This document shows positions 53,368 through 61,088 of a DNA stretch of 64,000 nucleotides, in pieces. A program made the position numbers and the translations under genes. Positions within the stretch are counted from its first letter, which is position 1; each line of letters starts with the position of its first letter. The notes beneath the pieces are model-generated. The model did no database searches and was not told where the DNA came from. It was given only the letters and a program-made list of their open reading frames with translations. The DNA is from RUG14130 sp045598325. GTDB taxonomy: Bacteria; Bacillota; Clostridia; Christensenellales; Aristaeellaceae. Location: contig JAZLLT010000057.1 of the NCBI GenBank assembly GCA_045598325.1, positions 1 to 64,000 of the forward strand. Direction: 5' to 3'.

Positions 53368-53700
53368 ATGGAAGAGAATACCGAACTCGATCTTGTTGTC
53401 TTTAAGGACGATAACGATAACGAAGTGACCATGGAGGTCCTCGATTATTTCTTCTACGAGGGCGAGGAATATGCAACGCTCGTGGAATACGATCCCGACA
53501 GCGCCTGCAATTCCTGCGACAAGACCGCATGCGAATGCTGCGAAGAAGATGAAGGTCCTCTTGATGTCACCATCATGAAGATCGTTCCGGTCGGTGATGA
53601 CGAAGAAGAATTCGTTCCCGTTGACGAAGCACTCGGTCAGAAACTGATCGACCTGCTCAACAGCGGCGCGTTCGACGACGCAGACGACGAAGAAGAATAA
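53368..53700 (+). CDS. DUF1292 family acidic protein
   Basis: 110 residues from ATG 53368, with AAAGGAG 8 bp upstream. Highly acidic. D-D-N-D-N-E-V-T-M-E-V-L-D-Y-F and E-Y-A-T-L-V-E-Y match DUF1292 (YrzB-like). A Cys cluster C-N-S-C..C-E-C-C in the middle is unusual and could bind metal. Function unknown. Perfect-consensus promoter suggests high expression. Confidence 0.85.
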   Translation: MEENTELDLVVFKDDNDNEVTMEVLDYFFYEGEEYATLVEYDPDSACNSCDKTACECCEEDEGPLDVTIMKIVPVGDDEEEFVPVDEALGQKLIDLLNSGAFDDADDEEE

Positions 53701-53706
53701 AAGACA

Positions 53707-53727
53707 CCCGGCCTTGTGCCGGGTTTT
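53707..53727 (+). terminator. terminator/attenuator before ispE
   Basis: Stem CCCGGC / GCCGGG, loop CTTGT, then TTTT. The ispE start codon is only 7 bases further on. Confidence 0.8.
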
Positions 53728-53734
53728 ATGATTT

Positions 53735-54574
53735 ATGGATAAAATCATCAAAAATGCTTACGCGAAGATAAACTGGTCTCTTCTTATTACGGGACGGCTG
53801 GAAAACGCCTATCATGAACTCGATATGCTCATGCAGGAAATTGACCTGCATGATGCGCTCATGCTTGAAAAAGCGGAGAAGACCGAACTGTTCGTGAACG
53901 GCATGCCTTCCGATGATGCAGGCAATCTTGTGGTCAAGGCCATTACGGCCCTGTCCCGTGAATGCGGAAGAGATCTGACCGTGCGGGCAAGATTGACAAA
54001 GGTGATTCCTTCAAGAGCCGGTCTCGGCGGCGGAAGCGCCGACTGTGCGCAGACGCTGCTCATGATGAATGAACTGTTCGAATTGAATATTTCAATGGAC
54101 AGAATGAATGTCATCGCAACTGCTCTCGGTGCTGATGTGCCGTTCTTCCTGCACGGAGGGCTTTGCCGCGTGAGAGGTATCGGCGAAAAGGTTGAGCCCG
54201 TAACGGGCGCTTCTTCGTTTCCAATTGTCATAAAGCATGTGGGGGATGGACTTTCAACGCCCGAAGTCTACCGCAAATGCGATGAAATCGGTTTTGAAAC
54301 GCCCGGCGCAGATACGGAAAAGACGCTTCGTAGTATCCTGAACCGGGATTTGCCGGAAGTAAAAAAACACAGTGCGAACGCGTTGGAAAAAGCGGCATTC
54401 GCACTGGATGAAAGGATTCCGGCTGCCATGGAAAAACTGTATGAACAAGGCGCTCTCTATGCCCGCATGAGCGGCAGCGGCTCCGCGGTCTACGGCGTGT
54501 TTGAAAATGAAACATCCGCGAGGCGGGCGGCTGAAGCAATATCGGGCAGCATAATGAGTTTTACCCGCGCGTAG
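53735..54574 (+). CDS. ispE: 4-diphosphocytidyl-2-C-methyl-D-erythritol kinase
   Basis: 279 residues. GHMP kinase: opening N-A-Y-A-K-I-N-W-S-L, ATP motif I-P-S-R-A-G-L-G-G-G-S-A-D-C-A near 90-104, later M-S-G-S-G-S-A-V-Y-G-V-F. Phosphorylates CDP-methylerythritol in the MEP isoprenoid pathway. There is no Shine-Dalgarno: the only purine block is the terminator stem just upstream. Its 3' end overlaps the convergent DUF4886 gene by 14 bases. Confidence 0.95.
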   Translation: MDKIIKNAYAKINWSLLITGRLENAYHELDMLMQEIDLHDALMLEKAEKTELFVNGMPSDDAGNLVVKAITALSRECGRDLTVRARLTKVIPSRAGLGGGSADCAQTLLMMNELFELNISMDRMNVIATALGADVPFFLHGGLCRVRGIGEKVEPVTGASSFPIVIKHVGDGLSTPEVYRKCDEIGFETPGADTEKTLRSILNRDLPEVKKHSANALEKAAFALDERIPAAMEKLYEQGALYARMSGSGSAVYGVFENETSARRAAEAISGSIMSFTRA

Positions 54575-55364
54575 AAGCAACCGTTTCGTGAGCGATTTCC
54601 TTGAGCAGCTCCATCAGTCCCTTGTCGGGTTCGGACCCCTCAAGGGGCTTTTGCTGTATGATGCCGTTCACTTTGCCGAGATACCGGACATCCATCGGAA
54701 CGAAAGTGTTTTTCCTCACATCGTTGCCGGTCAAAAACTCATACCATACCGCACCTGCCAGATAGCGTCCCAGTCTCCAGCCGAGGTGGAAGCCATCGCG
54801 CGAAAGTTGGGTGCCGCCCTTTTCGGGATCGAAAAGAGGATTGCTGCGGGCAGTCTGCACGGCATCGCCCACGGGAATGACGCGTGAAGAGAGTGCTTCG
54901 GCCGCCTTGAAATAGCACTCATGCAGGCGGGCGTGCATTTCATTACGGTCACTGTTGTAATTCACAAACGCGTGATGGGTGGAATTGTACTCATAGGCCC
55001 ATGTCTCATGAATGACCAATTCCGCCTTGGGGCAAATGCTCTTGACATATTCCGCGAGGTCGGTCAGATGGGGCACATAAGTATCCCAGATGCCGCTGAA
55101 ATGACTACCCTGCTGGAGCGTGATAATGTCCCACTCCTCGTCTTGAAGACCGGTCAGCAGGGGAGTATAACCCAGAGACTCATTGTTTCTGTAATACTCA
55201 TAGGCAGGCAGACCGGACCGCATATTTTCGCAGTGGCGGTCAAGTGTACAGCCACCGATGTAAAGAATGCCGAGTTGGATATCGACTCCGTCCGCATTTG
55301 CGATATGACGAACGAAACGCTGCGCATCGACGGAAAAACTGTTTCCGATGGATAAAATTTTCAT
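54561..55364 (-). CDS. DUF4886 SGNH-like protein
   Basis: 267 residues; GGAGG 8 bp before ATG 55364. Opening I-L-S-I-G-N-S-F-S-V-D carries the SGNH-type serine in a G-N-S-F-S form typical of DUF4886, with I-I-T-L-Q-Q-G-S-H near 77 and a late S-R-D-G-F-H-L-G with the expected Asp and His. Likely an esterase acting on a carbohydrate or lipid ester. Cytoplasmic by lack of a signal peptide. Own promoter; no terminator before it meets ispE. Confidence 0.85.
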   Translation of the reverse strand: MKILSIGNSFSVDAQRFVRHIANADGVDIQLGILYIGGCTLDRHCENMRSGLPAYEYYRNNESLGYTPLLTGLQDEEWDIITLQQGSHFSGIWDTYVPHLTDLAEYVKSICPKAELVIHETWAYEYNSTHHAFVNYNSDRNEMHARLHECYFKAAEALSSRVIPVGDAVQTARSNPLFDPEKGGTQLSRDGFHLGWRLGRYLAGAVWYEFLTGNDVRKNTFVPMDVRYLGKVNGIIQQKPLEGSEPDKGLMELLKEIAHETVASTRG

Positions 55365-55384
55365 ATCATCGCCTCCGAAAAGCG

Positions 55385-55413
55385 ATTATAGCACGATTTT
55401 AGCATATTTACAA
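55385..55413 (-). promoter_or_regulatory. sigma-A promoter of the DUF4886 gene
   Basis: Minus strand: TTGTAA (55408-55413), 17-bp spacer, TATAAT (55385-55390). Confidence 0.82.
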
Positions 55414-55487
55414 TACATATGTAATTTGCGTTCAGGATTTTTTAGCATCATGGATGTATAATAATATATAAAAGGGGTGATATTCAC

Positions 55488-56201
55488 ATGACCAAAAAAC
55501 TGATCGCGATCGTGCTTGTTCTTGTAACTGTGATGTGCGCGGTAAGCGCTTGTGCGGAATCTGTGAAACTGCAGTATTCCACTTCATCTCTGACGCTGCG
55601 TAAAGGTCCAGGCACGCAGTATGAAGCGGTAGGATATCTTTCCGACGGCCAGTACATTACCGTAACGGCAAAAGGCGGCATTTGGTCCGAAGTGATGACT
55701 TCCGGCGGAAAAGTCGGATATATCAAAAATGTCTACATCAAGGGCATCGGAAGCCAGTACGCGGACGGTACGACTTACTATTCCAAGTCCTATACCGGCA
55801 ACGTGACCACCAAGTATTCCACCAGCACCGTTGCGCTCCGCGCGGGAGCGAGCACTTCCTGTGCCAAAATTGCCAATATCAAAAGCGGCAAGAAAGTGAC
55901 CGTCATCGGAAAGAACGGCAACTGGTATCTGGTGAAACTCTCCGACGGCACCAACGGTTTCATGTCAGCCAATTACATTAAAACAAGCGCTGTTACTCCT
56001 TCCGGCAAAACTTATGCAACCGTGAACGCGTCCAACCTGAACATGCGTTCCGGCGCCGGAACGGGTTACAAGATCATGACCACACTCAAAAAGGGGACGA
56101 AGGTGGAACTCATCGCGAAGTATTCTTCTTCCTGGTGGGTGGTCAAATACGGATCCTATACCGGATATATGTCCGCCAAATATCTGAAGGAAGTCAAGTA
56201 A
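55488..56201 (+). CDS. triple SH3-domain envelope (lipo)protein
   Basis: 237 residues; AAGGGGTGA before ATG 55488. Signal peptide with lipobox V-S-A-C at 19-22, so probably lipid-anchored (signal peptidase I cleavage before Glu is the alternative). Three bacterial SH3 modules at about 29-85, 107-165 and 175-237, each with L-T-L-R/A-L-R-A/L-N-M-R and G-S/G-A-G-T..Y and a W-x-x-V strand. Such repeats bind peptidoglycan peptides. No catalytic domain. A TATAAT at 55457-55462 may belong to it, with no clear -35. Confidence 0.85.
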   Translation: MTKKLIAIVLVLVTVMCAVSACAESVKLQYSTSSLTLRKGPGTQYEAVGYLSDGQYITVTAKGGIWSEVMTSGGKVGYIKNVYIKGIGSQYADGTTYYSKSYTGNVTTKYSTSTVALRAGASTSCAKIANIKSGKKVTVIGKNGNWYLVKLSDGTNGFMSANYIKTSAVTPSGKTYATVNASNLNMRSGAGTGYKIMTTLKKGTKVELIAKYSSSWWVVKYGSYTGYMSAKYLKEVK

Positions 56202-56235
56202 AAACAAGCCCCGCTTCGGCGGGGCTTTGTTTTAT
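56201..56235. terminator. bidirectional terminator between SH3 gene and lysA
   Basis: Stem GCCCCGC / GCGGGGC with TTCG loop, extended by AAAACAA and TTGTTTT with one bulge. It overlaps the lysA stop codon. Confidence 0.9.
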
Positions 56236-57479
56236 CTGTACTCGGGATAAATATCCAGCGTCGCAAAGTAATCTTCAGGCGTTTCGGCTCGGCGGATCAG
56301 ACGGAATTCGCTATTATCCATGAGCAGAACCTCGGCGCTTTTCAGTCTGCCGTTGTAGTTATAACCCATGCTGTATCCGTGCGCGCCCGTGTCGTGGATG
56401 ATGAGCAGATCGCCCATCTCTACTTTGGGCATCTGGCGCAGAATGGCAAACTTGTCATTGTTTTCGCAGAGGGAACCGACCACATCATAGGTTTCGGTGC
56501 AGGGGGCGTCTTCCTTGCCTGCTACGGTGATATGATGATACGCGCCGTACATGGCGGGACGCATGAGATTGGAAGCGCACGCATCCACGCCGATATATGC
56601 GGGGTAAATGTGCTTCTCATGAATTGCGCGGGTGATGAGCCAACCGATGGGACCGGTCATATATCTCCCGAGTTCGCTTGTCACGGAGATGGTATCTTCA
56701 TCCGTGAAAATGCGCTCATACTGCTGCCTTACCAGATCGCCGACACGGGCGATGTCCGTTTCTTTGTCCTCCGGACGGTAAGGGATGCCGACGCCGCCGG
56801 AAAGGTTGATCATGAAGATCTCGCAGCCGGTTTGCATGCGCAGTTCCTTTGCCAGTTCCATCAGAATGGCGGCGTTTGTGGGATAATAGGTGTCCTCGGT
56901 CGTATTGCTTGCCAGGAACGCGTGCAGTGCGAAACGCTTTACGCCTTTTTCCATCAGAATCTTGACCGCGTCGAAAATCTGCGCTTTGGTCATGCCGTAC
57001 TTCGATTCGCCCGGACTGCCCATGACGAAGTTGCCTAGTTTGAACTCTCCGCCGGGATTGTACCTGAGGCACACACGCTCGGGTACGCCGCATTCTCTGA
57101 TCATCTGATCGATGAGCGTGATGTCATCAAGATTGATAATGGCGCCCAGTTTTGCCGCGTAAGCAAATTCACCCGCAGGTGTTTCGTTTGATGAGAACAT
57201 GATCTCATCGCAGGAAAATCCCGCTTTTTCCGCAAGCAGCAGTTCGCAAAGCGATGCGCAGTCCACGCCGCAGCCTTCCTCTTTCAAAATGGCGAGGATG
57301 GCGGGATTCGGACATGCTTTTACGGCATAGTATTCCCGATAGCCCTTATTCCACTTGAAAGCGCTGTACAGCGCACGGGTGCGCTTACGAAGAAGCGGCT
57401 CGGAATAGAGATGGAAGGGAGTAGGGTAGACGCGTGCGATCTTTTCCAGAATCTCCTTGGAAGGCGCATACTTTCTCAT
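56232..57479 (-). CDS. lysA: diaminopimelate decarboxylase (variant motif set)
   Basis: 415 residues. Fold-III PLP enzyme: Lys54 in Y-Y-A-V-K-A-C-P-N, the PLP phosphate region S-G-G-V-G-I-P near 230, S-E-L-G-R-Y-M-T-G-P near 270 and catalytic-type Cys in G-S-L-C-E-N-N-D-K. The usual H-x-H-I-G-S is replaced by L-H-A-F-L-A-S-N and E-P-G-R by E-L-G-R, a pattern I associate with a clostridial subgroup. Removes CO2 from meso-diaminopimelate to give lysine. A relative acting on another amino acid is possible. GGAGAG before ATG 57479. Confidence 0.85.
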   Translation of the reverse strand: MRKYAPSKEILEKIARVYPTPFHLYSEPLLRKRTRALYSAFKWNKGYREYYAVKACPNPAILAILKEEGCGVDCASLCELLLAEKAGFSCDEIMFSSNETPAGEFAYAAKLGAIINLDDITLIDQMIRECGVPERVCLRYNPGGEFKLGNFVMGSPGESKYGMTKAQIFDAVKILMEKGVKRFALHAFLASNTTEDTYYPTNAAILMELAKELRMQTGCEIFMINLSGGVGIPYRPEDKETDIARVGDLVRQQYERIFTDEDTISVTSELGRYMTGPIGWLITRAIHEKHIYPAYIGVDACASNLMRPAMYGAYHHITVAGKEDAPCTETYDVVGSLCENNDKFAILRQMPKVEMGDLLIIHDTGAHGYSMGYNYNGRLKSAEVLLMDNSEFRLIRRAETPEDYFATLDIYPEYR

Positions 57480-57508
57480 AATGTCTCTCCGTATTTTTGA
57501 TACGCTTC

Positions 57509-57536
57509 ATTATATCCATGAAATCGGGTCCGTCAA
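57509..57536 (-). promoter_or_regulatory. sigma-A promoter of lysA
   Basis: Minus strand: TTGACG (57531-57536), 16-bp spacer, TATAAT (57509-57514). The leader is about 25 bases, too short for a lysine riboswitch. Confidence 0.75.
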
Positions 57537-57624
57537 TAGAAACAGAGTTATTTTTAGGTTTTAAGGTAGGAAAATCAATACGCTTGTAGAATTATTCCGC
57601 ATCAAAACAAAAAGAGGTACCGAT

Positions 57625-58548
57625 ATGTTTACTGCAGATACACATTGCGATACACTGTACTCACTCGCCAAAGGCGAAGACCCTTCCAAACTGATGGTAA
57701 GCAAAACAAAGATGGAGAAAGGAAATGTCGGTCTCCAGACTTTTGCGATGTTTACGGGCTCAAAAGGCCCGAAAGGAACGCCGTATCAGGACGCGCTCGA
57801 CATGATCGCCTGCACCGACCGCCTTGATATCCCCATGCTGCTTGGGAGGCTCCCGAAAGAGCCTCCCAAGGTTCCGACGGGAATTATATCCATCGAAGGC
57901 GGAGAGGCTCTGGAAGGCAAAATCGAGCGTCTCAAAGAATTCTATGAAAAAACAGGCCTTCGTATGATCGCGCTTACCTGGAACTTTGAAAATGAAATCG
58001 GCTTCCCGGCGAAACTCGGTCCCGATCCGGGACTCAAACCTTTCGGATTCGAACTGCTCTCCGAAATGGATAAACTCGGGATTTATGCCGATGTTTCCCA
58101 TCTTAATGAGCAGGGATTCTGGGATGTTGTGGATAACATGACGCTTCCGCCCATTGCCAGCCATTCCAATGCCCGCGCGCTCTGCGATGTGCCGAGGAAT
58201 CTCTATGACGAACAGATCAAGGCGGTCATCAACAAAGGCGGATATATCGGTATCAATTTCTATACCCATTTCCTGACGAAGACGGGTAGATCCGATATTG
58301 ATGATGTGCTGCGCCATATTGACCATATAGCAGACCTCGGCGGCCTCGATGTGCTCGGTTTCGGATCCGACTTTGACGGAATCGAAAGCTGGCCCGAAGG
58401 TCTCGAAGATTCCTCCTGCTTCCCGAATCTCATTGACGCGCTTCTCAAACACGGATACACGCAAAAGCAGGTGGAAAACATGGCGGGAATGAATCTGTGG
58501 CGTCTGCTGAAGAAAGCCGATGATCTGAGAAAGTACGATGAGATTTAA
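57625..58548 (+). CDS. membrane dipeptidase (peptidase M19)
   Basis: 307 residues; AGAGG before ATG 57625. Zinc ligands of renal-dipeptidase type: D-T-H-C-D-T (His7, Asp9), bridging Glu91 in S-I-E-G-G-E-A, D-V-S-H-L, and S-H-S-N-A-R; also G-S-D-F-D-G-I near 253. Hydrolyses dipeptides, often with a D-residue at the C-terminus. No signal peptide, so cytoplasmic here. A perfect hairpin lies inside the gene at 57841-57870. Overlaps the next gene by 11 bases. Confidence 0.93.
   Translation: MFTADTHCDTLYSLAKGEDPSKLMVSKTKMEKGNVGLQTFAMFTGSKGPKGTPYQDALDMIACTDRLDIPMLLGRLPKEPPKVPTGIISIEGGEALEGKIERLKEFYEKTGLRMIALTWNFENEIGFPAKLGPDPGLKPFGFELLSEMDKLGIYADVSHLNEQGFWDVVDNMTLPPIASHSNARALCDVPRNLYDEQIKAVINKGGYIGINFYTHFLTKTGRSDIDDVLRHIDHIADLGGLDVLGFGSDFDGIESWPEGLEDSSCFPNLIDALLKHGYTQKQVENMAGMNLWRLLKKADDLRKYDEI
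57841..57870 (+). repeat. perfect 12-bp inverted repeat inside the dipeptidase gene
   Basis: Arms CTTGGGAGGCTC and GAGCCTCCCAAG around a 6-base centre CCGAAA, encoding L-L-G-R-L-P-K-E-P-P-K-V. No T-run follows. Confidence 0.9.
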
Positions 58549-59464
58549 GCATATATTTGCTTTGGCGCTTGCGCTGATCCTCGTTGTTTCGGCGGCATTT
58601 GTATTCCTGTTTTCGGACAAATGTGCCGTGACAAAGACAAAGGACGAGTTTGTGATCTGGGCAGATTCCTATCCGCTATTTGCGCTGGCAAGCCGTATCG
58701 TGAAGGATGTTCCGGGCATGAGCATCATCTATCCGCTTCAGCCGCAGGACGAAGGAATGGAACAGTATACTCTTTCCGACTGGGACAAGGCAATCATCGC
58801 GGGATGCGATGTGATCATGCTGAACGGCGGCGGTTACGAAAGTTTCGAAGCGGATGTCGTATGCGGCGACAAACCCGTCATCACGGCTGTGAGCGGACTC
58901 AAATACACCGTCGAGGGCTTAAATATATACGGAAACGGCGGGGGAGAACCCATCACGGATCCCTACTTATATTTGAGCATAGACGGCGCGAGACAAATGT
59001 TGGAAGCGATAACCGCGAACATGCTGGCGCTTGACGAAGTTTATACCGCACGGTATTACACGAATTTATCCGAAGCGAACGCGTATCTCGATACGATTGA
59101 AGAGCAGATAAATGCTTATAAAATCGATACACCCGTTCCCGCTGCCGTCGCGCATAAGTCGCTTTTCTATTCGGCAGAAGAGTGCGGACTTGACTGCACA
59201 TATATTATCGACCGCGAACCGGCATCGTGTCCGGGAGATAATGAACTGAATGAAATCCTAGCCGATTTGACCGAAGCAGGGGTCTCTGTAATACTTGCGG
59301 AAAAACAAGCTCCATACGAGTTTACTGCTTTCTTCGAACAGAACGGCATTACGGTTATCAGCGTGGATCTGATGACTTCATTGACTGCGCAGGACGGCAT
59401 CGATGCCTTCGGAAACACACTTGCGGACAACGCAAAACAAGTCTATACGAGGTTGACCCAGTGA
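58538..59464 (+). CDS. TroA/ZnuA-like metal-binding lipoprotein relative, degenerate ligands
   Basis: 308 residues. N-terminal membrane/signal segment (about 5-26), then an S-Y-P-L-F-A-L-A-S-R-I-V-K-D-V opening as in ZnuA-type binding proteins, a long central helix and the second lobe with A-V-A-H-K-S-L-F-Y and G-L-D-C-T-Y-I-I. The E-P-H metal ligand segment reads D-E-G-M-E-Q-Y-T-L, so its His is missing; only the second-lobe His is kept. No ABC permease or ATPase adjoins. It may bind another ligand or have lost transport function. Confidence 0.65.
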   Translation: MRFKHIFALALALILVVSAAFVFLFSDKCAVTKTKDEFVIWADSYPLFALASRIVKDVPGMSIIYPLQPQDEGMEQYTLSDWDKAIIAGCDVIMLNGGGYESFEADVVCGDKPVITAVSGLKYTVEGLNIYGNGGGEPITDPYLYLSIDGARQMLEAITANMLALDEVYTARYYTNLSEANAYLDTIEEQINAYKIDTPVPAAVAHKSLFYSAEECGLDCTYIIDREPASCPGDNELNEILADLTEAGVSVILAEKQAPYEFTAFFEQNGITVISVDLMTSLTAQDGIDAFGNTLADNAKQVYTRLTQ

Positions 59465-59946
59465 AAAAAGTAACGATTTATACGGACGGAGCCTGTTCCG
59501 GTAATCCCGGCCCGGGAGGCTGGGGCGCAGTGCTTCTGTACGGCGCTGCAAGGCGTGAATTGGGCGGCGGAGAAATTCACACGACAAATAACCGCATGGA
59601 GATTATGGCGGCAATTAAGGCTCTCAGAGAACTCAACAGAAGCTGCGAAGTGGAACTGTATTCCGACAGCGCTTATCTCATAGACGCCCATCTGAAAGGC
59701 TGGCTCACATCATGGCAGAAAAACAACTGGAAACACAAAGACAGTCACGGGAAAATGACCGAAGTTATGAATAAAGACCTGTGGCAGGAACTGCTCATAG
59801 AGGAGTCCCGCCACAGCGTCATATGGCATAAAGTGAGCGGTCATGCGGGTGTGGATGAAAATGAACGATGCGACAAAATCGCCACTTCTCACGCCGCGCT
59901 TCAGGCTCAGTTGTTATCCGGTTGCGAAGGTGGAACGGAAGATTGA
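59461..59946 (+). CDS. rnhA: ribonuclease HI
   Basis: 161 residues from GTG 59461, overlapping the previous stop as GTGA. Catalytic carboxylates: Asp in Y-T-D-G-A-C-S-G-N-P-G-P-G-G, Glu in N-N-R-M-E-I-M-A, Asp in Y-S-D-S-A-Y-L and Asp in G-H-A-G-V-D-E-N-E-R-C-D. Degrades RNA in RNA/DNA hybrids. With rnhB it gives the cell both enzyme types in one window. Its 3' end overlaps the convergent recombinase gene by 40 bases. Confidence 0.96.
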   Translation: MKKVTIYTDGACSGNPGPGGWGAVLLYGAARRELGGGEIHTTNNRMEIMAAIKALRELNRSCEVELYSDSAYLIDAHLKGWLTSWQKNNWKHKDSHGKMTEVMNKDLWQELLIEESRHSVIWHKVSGHAGVDENERCDKIATSHAALQAQLLSGCEGGTED

Positions 59947-61043
59947 TTCTCTGTTTCCTGCGCGTCCGTCTGCGTTGAAAGTTTCACGCGGGTGGACGCG
60001 AATTTTCTGCGTTCTTCGTTCATGGCGGCGTAATGACGCCGTGTCGTATTGATATCCGAGTGGCCGAGAACATCCGCTACAAGGTAGATATCACCGACTT
60101 CGTTATACAGATTCGTACCGAAGGTCGAGCGCAGTTTGTGCGGGCTGATGCGTTTTTTGAGCGGTGCGGCGATAGTGGCGTACTTCTTGACCATATTTTC
60201 GACTGCTCGGACGGTGATGCGTTTCTTTTGAAGCGACAGGAACAGTGCATCTTCGTGACCGGGGCAGGCGTCCGTATCAAGTCGCTCATCCAGATAAGCC
60301 CGAAGTGCGGGAATGATCTCATCTGGCAGGTACAAAATGACCTGATTGCCGCCTTTGCGAGTCACCAGAAAACTGCCGTCATCCAGGTTCAAATCGTCGA
60401 TATTCATGCCGACACACTCTGAAACGCGAATTCCCGTGCCCAAAAACAGCGAAATCATCGCCAAATCGCGTTTTTGCGTGAGTTCATGGAACTTTTGCTG
60501 CCTTTGAGACAAATTTTCTCCCTTTTCCGCTTCTGTTAACATGATGTTAACCTCATCCATATCAAGACGCAGGATCGGTTTTTCGTGCCGTTTGGGGGCG
60601 TCGACAAGGGCAGTCACATCGGAAGGAATGATGCCTTGTTTGAACATCCATTTGAAAAAGGAACGGATGGAATAGAATTTCCGCATCTTTCCGACATCCT
60701 GGTTGGTTACCATGGAATCGTCTTCGTTAAAGTAGACGGACAGGTAATCAAGGAAGCGGCTGATATCCCGCGCTGTGATGGATGCAAAATCTTTGTCTGT
60801 CCAGGCAATCAGTTCCTTGGCGGAAAAACGCGGAACTTCCTTTTGAAGATAAGAAAAGAACAGACGAAGATCGTGAACATAAGCGTAGCGTGTCAGCGGC
60901 TGTGTAGACGGGTTGATGGCGATGATGTAATCGTATACGGCGTTCGGCAATTCCGAAACGATGCTGCGTGTCATCATCTCGATTTCGATGCCGTGCTCGC
61001 GGGCATAAGGCATGTTGGACGGCATATCGGCCATAACCTCCAT
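59907..61043 (-). CDS. tyrosine recombinase, XerS-like
   Basis: 378 residues if ATG 61043 is used; ATG 61025, with GGAGG 11 bp upstream, gives 372. Core-binding domain about 34-160, catalytic domain about 160-345. All six active residues are present: Arg206 (G-T-G-I-R-V-S-E), Lys230, His302, Arg305 (H-K-L-R), His328 (L-G-H-S) and Tyr338. The helix E-L-P-N-A-V-Y-D-Y-I and H-E-L-T-Q-K-R-D-L-A-M-I-S resemble streptococcal XerS, the single recombinase that resolves chromosome dimers. A Gln/Ser-rich tail ends it. A perfect inverted repeat lies 10 bp upstream. Could alternatively be an ordinary XerC/D or integrase. Confidence 0.85.
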   Translation of the reverse strand: MEVMADMPSNMPYAREHGIEIEMMTRSIVSELPNAVYDYIIAINPSTQPLTRYAYVHDLRLFFSYLQKEVPRFSAKELIAWTDKDFASITARDISRFLDYLSVYFNEDDSMVTNQDVGKMRKFYSIRSFFKWMFKQGIIPSDVTALVDAPKRHEKPILRLDMDEVNIMLTEAEKGENLSQRQQKFHELTQKRDLAMISLFLGTGIRVSECVGMNIDDLNLDDGSFLVTRKGGNQVILYLPDEIIPALRAYLDERLDTDACPGHEDALFLSLQKKRITVRAVENMVKKYATIAAPLKKRISPHKLRSTFGTNLYNEVGDIYLVADVLGHSDINTTRRHYAAMNEERRKFASTRVKLSTQTDAQETENQSSVPPSQPDNN

Positions 61044-61052
61044 TTTAGGTCT

Positions 61053-61086
61053 ATTTATTCGTAAAACCTGACTTTTACGAATAAAT
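61053..61086. promoter_or_regulatory. perfect 14-6-14 inverted repeat, candidate dif/difSL site or operator
   Basis: Left arm ATTTATTCGTAAAA (61053-61066), centre CCTGAC, right arm TTTTACGAATAAAT (61073-61086): 14 of 14 pairs. A 6-bp centre between inverted recombinase-binding arms is the Xer site geometry. It lies 9 bp before the recombinase start and at about +1 to +30 of the predicted transcript, so it may also be an autoregulatory operator. Confidence 0.7.
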
Positions 61087-61088
61087 GA

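Noticed and set aside
57480..57540. Lysine riboswitch upstream of lysA
   Set aside because: The promoter leaves a leader of only about 25 bases, too short for the aptamer.
59907..61043. Prophage or integrative element marked by the recombinase
   Set aside because: No phage, conjugation or cargo genes adjoin; rnhA, asd and hom flank it, and the protein resembles XerS.
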